Positions 59,775 through 64,000 of a stretch of DNA of 64,000 nt are shown piece by piece (position 1 is the first letter of the stretch; each line of letters opens with the position of its first letter). Both the position numbers and the translations under genes were made by a program. The notes beneath the pieces are model-generated. The model was given only the letters and a program-made list of their open reading frames with translations, ran no database searches and was not told the origin of the DNA. Source of the stretch: CAVQYV01 sp963718295 [NCBI: uncultured Methylomirabilota bacterium] (lineage in GTDB: Bacteria > Methylomirabilota > Methylomirabilia > CAVQYV01). Location of the stretch: contig CAVQYV010000004.1 of NCBI GenBank assembly GCA_963718295.1, forward strand, positions 496,001-560,000, written 5' to 3'.

Positions 59775-60472
59775 ATGGGCCTCTGGAAAAACACCAAATT
59801 CTTTCTCTTACGAACTCTCTTGCCAACCCCGATCTATTTTTTCCTCCGTCTGCACGTCCGGACCCTCCGGGTTGTGGTGGAAGATTCGGAGGAGTTCGAG
59901 AGACACCTGCAGGAAGGGGGAAGGATGCTCCTGGCCGGCTGGCACCAGAGACTGTTGGGTTGGTTCTGCCATCCCCGGTTCGAAGAGCTGTCGCCCTGTA
60001 TTATGGTGAGCCAGAGCCGGGATGGCGATGTCATTGCGGACCTCATCCGGAGGATGGGAGGGTACCCGGTCCGGGGGTCGAGCACGCGGGGGGGGAAAGG
60101 GGCCTTCGGGGGATGATTTCCGCGATGGCGGCCAGGAAGGCGGGACTGCACTTAGTGGACGGCCCTCAGGGCCCGGCCCGGATCGTCAAGCCGGGGCTCG
60201 TCGCTTTGGCCCAGAAAGCCAAGGCCGCCATCTGTCCGGTTTATGTCTCCTTCGAGAGGCCCTGGGTCTTCCATAGCTGGGATCAATTGATGATCCCCCA
60301 GCCTTTCAGCAGGGTGTTGGTGCGAATGGGTCCCCTGGAATGGGTCTCTCCCGAGATGGATGATGCCCAATTCGAGCAGGTTCGCCGCGATGTCGAAGAG
60401 AAGATGATCACGGGATATGAAGAGGCGGACCGTTACTGGGCCCAGAAGAGGACGAATCGGGGAGGTGGTTGA
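59775..60472 (+). pseudogene. DUF374-type lysophospholipid acyltransferase-like gene with frameshift
   Basis: The first frame, from ATG 59775, gives MGLWKNTKFFLLRTLLPTP, GGRMLLAGWHQRLLGWFCHPRFEELSPCIMVSQSRDGDVIADLIRRMGGYPVRGSSTRGGKGA, the DUF374 pattern with the H-x-R substitute and GSSTRGG. It hits a stop at 60114. The second frame resumes at ISAMAARKAGLHLVDGPQGPARIVKPGLVALAQKA and runs to 60472 (ICPVYVSFERPWVFHSWDQLMIPQPF). The shift lies between about 60088 and 60112, where a run of eight G occurs. Acts on lipid A or phospholipid in relatives. A sequencing error or homopolymer slippage cannot be excluded. Confidence 0.8.
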
Positions 60473-60517
60473 GGGGTTCGCCGGAATACGGGGAGCCCAA
60501 GGAAGGCTCGAGGTATC

Positions 60518-61198
60518 TCAGGAGAGGATGCGCAGAAACTCCTCGGTCGGGGAGAGATCGTGGAAGAGGTAAGTGGGCTGATAACTCTGCAATTCTTCGT
60601 AGGATTTGTTGCCTGAGGCGATGGCCACGGTCAGGGTGCCGGCAGCCTTGCCTGCCTGGATATCGAGGGGCGTGTCTCCGATCACAAAGGCCATGTGGCT
60701 GTCGGAAGGGCCTCCGAGCAGGTTGTTCGCCCGCTCGATCGCCAGGGACACGATGATGGGACGATCTTCGGAATCGCTCCCGTAACCCCCAAATCGGAAA
60801 TAGGAGGCCAAGCGAGCCTTCCTCAGCTTCACCTCGGCGCCCCTCTCCAGGTTTCCGGTGGCGATCCCCGAGAGCACGTCTTTCCTGGGGGACAGCTGTC
60901 CCAAGAGCCCCAGCACGCCTGGGAGAACGCGAAATCCGGGAGAGGACTCCACCTCATCCTCCAGGAACCGGAGATAAGCCTCTTTCATCTGCTCCAATTC
61001 CCTTGCGGTACAGTCCCTGCCGCGAAAACGAAGGAAGAGATCCCGGAGGATGGCGGGATCGGTCATGCCGGAGAAGTCGCGTCCCTTGGTCACCTCCGGG
61101 ACGCGGTAGAGGTGGAGGAAAACCCGATCCATCGCCCGATTGCCTGCCCCTCCCGAGAGGAGGAGGGTACCATCGATGTCGAAGAGGAGGATGTTCAT
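60518..61198 (-). CDS. HAD-superfamily phosphatase (phosphoglycolate phosphatase-like)
   Basis: 226 residues from ATG 61198. Motif I DIDGTLL (Asp7, Asp9), SGGAGNRAMDRVF, cap domain with FSGMTDPAILRDLFLRF, motif II SGIATGN, motif III Lys in AEVKLRKARLASYF and motif IV VIGDTPLDIQAGKAAG. Hydrolyses a small phosphomonoester, probably in metabolite repair; substrate not predictable. It faces away from the divergent nitroreductase gene, with 92 bases between. Confidence 0.9.
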   Translation of the reverse strand: MNILLFDIDGTLLLSGGAGNRAMDRVFLHLYRVPEVTKGRDFSGMTDPAILRDLFLRFRGRDCTARELEQMKEAYLRFLEDEVESSPGFRVLPGVLGLLGQLSPRKDVLSGIATGNLERGAEVKLRKARLASYFRFGGYGSDSEDRPIIVSLAIERANNLLGGPSDSHMAFVIGDTPLDIQAGKAAGTLTVAIASGNKSYEELQSYQPTYLFHDLSPTEEFLRILS

Positions 61199-61290
61199 CG
61201 CAGTCTCATTTCGGCATTCCAAGGCCCAGTTTTATAGCAATCCTTTGGACTACGGTCAATCAAAATCAGAGGGAGGAGGCGAGGAGCGCA

Positions 61291-62100
61291 ATGGAGATCC
61301 CAGCGGCACGCTGGTTTGAGGCGATCGGGAGGCGCAGGTCCCGGAGGCGCTTCGATCCCCGGCCGGTGGAGGCAAACCTCTTGGAGGCCCTACAGAGAGC
61401 TTGCACGGAGTTCAGGCCTTGCTCCTGCGCCCGGGGGGTCCTGGCAGAGGGATCCTCCGATGAGGTCTTCAGGGGCGCCATCGGCCCCTACGGCAAGGTC
61501 AAGGGTGCGCCGGCCTTCGTCGCCTTCATCGGGGACATGGACTCTCCCAATGTCCAGGAGATGGTAGGCTATCTGGGGGAAGGTATCATCCTGGAGGCGA
61601 CCGCGTTGAATCTATCCACCTGCTGGGTGGCCGGATTCTTTCGACCTGAAGTCGCGGCCTCATGGGTGGGAACGAAGGGCAATGAAAGGGTTCTCGCAGT
61701 CACGCCCATCGGCTATGCGGGGGAGGAATGGTCGCTGGAAGAAAAGATCATGGCAGGCTTTGGCCGCAACCATCACCGTAAGCCTTTGACTGAGCTGGTT
61801 GAAGGATGGGGGCGGTGGGATGGGCCCGATTGGATGGGTGTAGCCCTGGAGACGGCGAGATTGGCACCATCGGCGGTCAATCGACAACCCTGGCGCTTCC
61901 ATCCGGAGCCAGGAAGCATCACCGTCTCGGTAAATACCCTGAAGGACTCCTTCCATATCGCAAAGCGGCTGGATTGCGGCATCGCCATGCTCCACCTGGA
62001 AGTGGCGATCCGCCACCTGGGAAAGGATGGGAGATGGGAATTCCTGGAGGCCCCTCGGGTGGCTCGATTTTGGGTAAAGTCGGCGGCGGGAAAGGGTTAG
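61291..62100 (+). CDS. Nitroreductase family protein
   Basis: 269 residues from ATG 61291, preceded by GAGGAGGCGAGGAG; the frame is open back to 61003 without similarity. [41 protein letters not shown] (FMN phosphate contacts RRSRR), [39 protein letters not shown] and [22 protein letters not shown]. Belongs to the long nitroreductase group (TM_nitroreductase type) in which two half-domains lie in one chain. Flavin-dependent reductase of unknown substrate. Overlaps ltaE by four bases at the convergent end. Confidence 0.88.
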   Translation: MEIPAARWFEAIGRRRSRRRFDPRPVEANLLEALQRACTEFRPCSCARGVLAEGSSDEVFRGAIGPYGKVKGAPAFVAFIGDMDSPNVQEMVGYLGEGIILEATALNLSTCWVAGFFRPEVAASWVGTKGNERVLAVTPIGYAGEEWSLEEKIMAGFGRNHHRKPLTELVEGWGRWDGPDWMGVALETARLAPSAVNRQPWRFHPEPGSITVSVNTLKDSFHIAKRLDCGIAMLHLEVAIRHLGKDGRWEFLEAPRVARFWVKSAAGKG

Positions 62101-63140
62101 GAGAGGCGGGCCATCACTCCTTCGATGCCTTGTAGAGCCTCATAGATATCCTCGAAGGAGACATCCAGGTGGGTGACACAGCGGATGAGGGACTTTCCTG
62201 TGGGAAGAAGCAGGATGCCCTTTTCCTTGAGCGCGACCGCCACTTCCTGGGCTGTGCGATCGTTCAGGGATATCCCGAAATAGAGGATATTGGTCTGGAC
62301 CTCCTCGGGGCGGATGGTCAGATTCTGGATGCGGGCCAAACCCTGGGCCAGATGTTTGGCCTTACGATGGTCTTCCTCCAAGCGGTCAATGTGATGGTCC
62401 ATGGCATAAATCCCGGCTGCCGCCAGGATGCCCGCCTGCCGGGTCCCACCGCCCACCATCTTGCGAAAGCGATGGACCCGTTTGACAAAGTCTTTCGGGC
62501 CTGCGACCAGAGAGCCGACCGGACAGCCTAAGGCTTTGGAGAGGCAGACCGAAACCGAATCGAAGGGCCCAGCGTATTGGGCAGGGGTGATTCCCGCGGC
62601 CACACAGGCATTCCAAATGCGGGCGCCATCCATGTGCATCCGCAGACCCTTGGCGGAGGCCACCTCCCTTATCTTCCGGATATGATCCAGGGGGAAGATG
62701 GTGCCGCCCCCCCGGTTGTGGGTGTTCTCGATAACGACCAGACGGCTGACCGGGAAATGGACATCATCAACCCGGATGGCTGCCTCGACCTGGGAGGCGT
62801 CAAAGACACCCTGATTTCCGGGGATTCCGTAGAACTGAACCCCAGAAAGCACGGCCCCCGCCCCTCCCTCAAAGTTCATGGCGTGGGAGCTCGCCTCGAT
62901 GATCACCTCATCCCCGGGCTGGGTGTGGGCCTTGATGGCCAACTGATTGGCCATGGTCCCTGAGGCCACAAAGAGGGCAGCCTCTTTGCCCAGGAGGCTT
63001 GCGACCTTCTCCTGGAGGGCATTTACGGTGGGGTCCTCACCGAAGACATCATCTCCTAATGGCGCCTCCAGCATAGCCTGGCGCATAGGGGGCGTGGGCC
63101 TGGTAACGGTATCGCTCCGCAGGTCGATATACCTGGGCAT
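62097..63140 (-). CDS. ltaE: Low-specificity L-threonine aldolase
   Basis: PLP enzyme cleaving L-threonine or allo-threonine to glycine and acetaldehyde. 347 residues: [91 protein letters not shown] and [16 protein letters not shown], with Lys202 as PLP lysine. Typical fold-type I aldolase of the GntG/LtaE group. Its own promoter is visible at 63212. Confidence 0.95.
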   Translation of the reverse strand: MPRYIDLRSDTVTRPTPPMRQAMLEAPLGDDVFGEDPTVNALQEKVASLLGKEAALFVASGTMANQLAIKAHTQPGDEVIIEASSHAMNFEGGAGAVLSGVQFYGIPGNQGVFDASQVEAAIRVDDVHFPVSRLVVIENTHNRGGGTIFPLDHIRKIREVASAKGLRMHMDGARIWNACVAAGITPAQYAGPFDSVSVCLSKALGCPVGSLVAGPKDFVKRVHRFRKMVGGGTRQAGILAAAGIYAMDHHIDRLEEDHRKAKHLAQGLARIQNLTIRPEEVQTNILYFGISLNDRTAQEVAVALKEKGILLLPTGKSLIRCVTHLDVSFEDIYEALQGIEGVMARLS

Positions 63141-63211
63141 GGCATCTTACTCCTTGGAAGGTCCTGGATCCAGGAAAGGGGTACTCATTTACCATTTCTC
63201 CGGTTGGTTAC

Positions 63212-63240
63212 TGATTAGCCGATCCCTCACTATTTGTCAA
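63212..63240 (-). promoter_or_regulatory. Sigma-70-like promoter of ltaE
   Basis: Minus strand: TTGACA (63235-63240), 17-base spacer, TAATCA (63212-63217), about 70 bases before the ltaE start. The rest of 63141-63462 carries no gene. A TTGACA at 63414 (plus) precedes usp but lacks a good -10. Confidence 0.6.
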
Positions 63241-63462
63241 GCGGGCTGAGAAAAGAAGTGACAGGAGTGACCCCTGTTTCTTGATTTGCAGGGGTGCTTT
63301 CTGGGGGATTTGGGTCCGATCTGGGTCTTGAGCTTCCCTTGTCTCACTCAGCGTTACGGAGAAATCCCCTTGCAGCCCGCAGCCGTTTCGGATATGATGA
63401 TTTTAAGCTGGATTGACAGGGGTTTGGCAATTGGGTTTCCATTTTCGGAGGGAGAAAGAACA

Positions 63463-63918
63463 ATGATCAAATTGGAAAAGATCCTCTTTCCCACGGACTT
63501 CTCGGAGGCCTCGGAAAATGCCAAGAGATATGCCATCTCCTTCGCCAAGGCCTTCGGGGCCGCCCTCCACCTGCTCTCCGTGAACCAACCCTTAGCCATG
63601 GCCTTTCTCGATCCCCTTTTCATCACCGATCTGGACGAGAATCGGGAAACGGCAGTGCAGGAAAACCTCGAGCGCCTCAAGGAGGAGATTGCCCGGCAGG
63701 GGATTGAGGTCCTGAGCGAGATGCGTCGGGGATCCACCTCTTTTGAGATTGTTTCCTTTGCCCAGGAAAAGGAGATCGACCTGATCATCATGGGAACCCA
63801 TGGATGGTCCGGCCTGGACCATGTCCTCATGGGAAGTACCGCGGAGGCAGTCGTGAGGAAGGCCCCCTGCCCGGTCCTTACCGTGCGGCCCGCCGTCCAC
63901 GATTTCGTCCAGAGCTGA
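63463..63918 (+). CDS. Universal stress protein (UspA family)
   Basis: 151 residues from ATG 63463, with GGAGGGAG upstream; the frame is open back to 63286 but unrelated there. MIKLEKILFPTDFSEASENAKRYAISFAKAFGAALHLLSV and the ATP-binding motif GTHGWSGLDHVLMGSTAEAVVRKAPCPVLTVR (G-x2-G-x9-GS) show an ATP-binding Usp. It is probably expressed under starvation or stress; 20 bases ahead of the next gene. Confidence 0.93.
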   Translation: MIKLEKILFPTDFSEASENAKRYAISFAKAFGAALHLLSVNQPLAMAFLDPLFITDLDENRETAVQENLERLKEEIARQGIEVLSEMRRGSTSFEIVSFAQEKEIDLIIMGTHGWSGLDHVLMGSTAEAVVRKAPCPVLTVRPAVHDFVQS

Positions 63919-63938
63919 AAAAGGAGCCAAAAGATACG

Positions 63939-64000
63939 ATGAAGATCTCCGAAGTGAAGAGCCGGGTTCTTTGTGCCCCTTTGAGGGAGCCATGGAAGAT
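63939..64000 (+). CDS. Start of a gene, possibly enolase-superfamily (partial)
   Basis: ATG 63939 with AAGGAG eleven bases upstream opens a frame that runs off the window: MKISEVKSRVLCAPLREPWK. The shape MKI..V....L..PL..P is the usual start of mandelate racemase/muconate lactonizing-type enzymes. Twenty residues are too few for certainty. Confidence 0.5.
   Translation, partial: MKISEVKSRVLCAPLREPWK

Overview
The window is bacterial chromosome of high G+C. The order rplU-rpmA-obgE-proB-proA-nadD-rsfS, a B12-type radical SAM/DUF2344 fusion, two cyclic-di-GMP-I riboswitches and a sigma-54 promoter together suggest a deltaproteobacterium (Desulfobacterota) or a neighbouring phylum such as NC10. 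This is inference from gene content only. I found no rRNA, tRNA, CRISPR array or prophage.

Layout. (1) 1-3.5 kb, minus: tpiA-secG followed by an oligopeptide ABC transporter (binding lipoprotein, permease cut by the window edge); a GAPDH remnant lies in the tpiA leader. (2) 4.1-17.3 kb, plus: housekeeping genes, namely an LPP20-like envelope protein, FmdB zinc ribbon, radical SAM fusion, RNase G, rplU, rpmA, obgE, proBA, nadD, rsfS, a DksA-type protein and comF. (3) 17.3-29 kb: accessory region with a small secreted protein, dispersed repeats, a duplicated trkA tail, IS remnants, and two parallel modules (c-di-GMP riboswitch, fibronectin-III protein, secreted beta-helix protein) separated by GDP-fucose synthase and GDP-mannose dehydratase genes. 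(4) 29-46.6 kb: a polysaccharide (O-antigen or exopolysaccharide) cluster with five GT4 glycosyltransferases, FkbM methyltransferase, a second GDP-mannose dehydratase, flippase, ligase/polymerase and a DUF2264 protein, riddled with dead IS256-, IS630- and ISL3-type elements and with broken genes. (5) 47.3-50.8 kb, minus: a KimA-like potassium importer with two RCK/TrkA proteins. (6) 50.9-58 kb, minus: purM-purN-purH-purD-purE plus an Fe-S aldo/keto reductase and a secreted protein. (7) 58-64 kb: hicAB, a second copy of the small secreted protein, a frameshifted DUF374 acyltransferase, HAD phosphatase, nitroreductase, threonine aldolase, universal stress protein and the start of a possible enolase-superfamily gene.

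Most interesting themes. First, the two FnIII/beta-helix modules carry c-di-GMP-I aptamers with the same predicted ribosome-site switch but different promoter types (sigma-70-like and sigma-54), so matrix or surface proteins look tied to c-di-GMP. Second, two paralogous secreted proteins 41 kb apart share a promoter whose -35/-10 spacer is a CT/GA dinucleotide tract, plus a similar leader hairpin followed by a T-run; this looks like a phase-variable, attenuated control unit. Third, a structured element of about 157 bp occurs three times at gene 3' ends.
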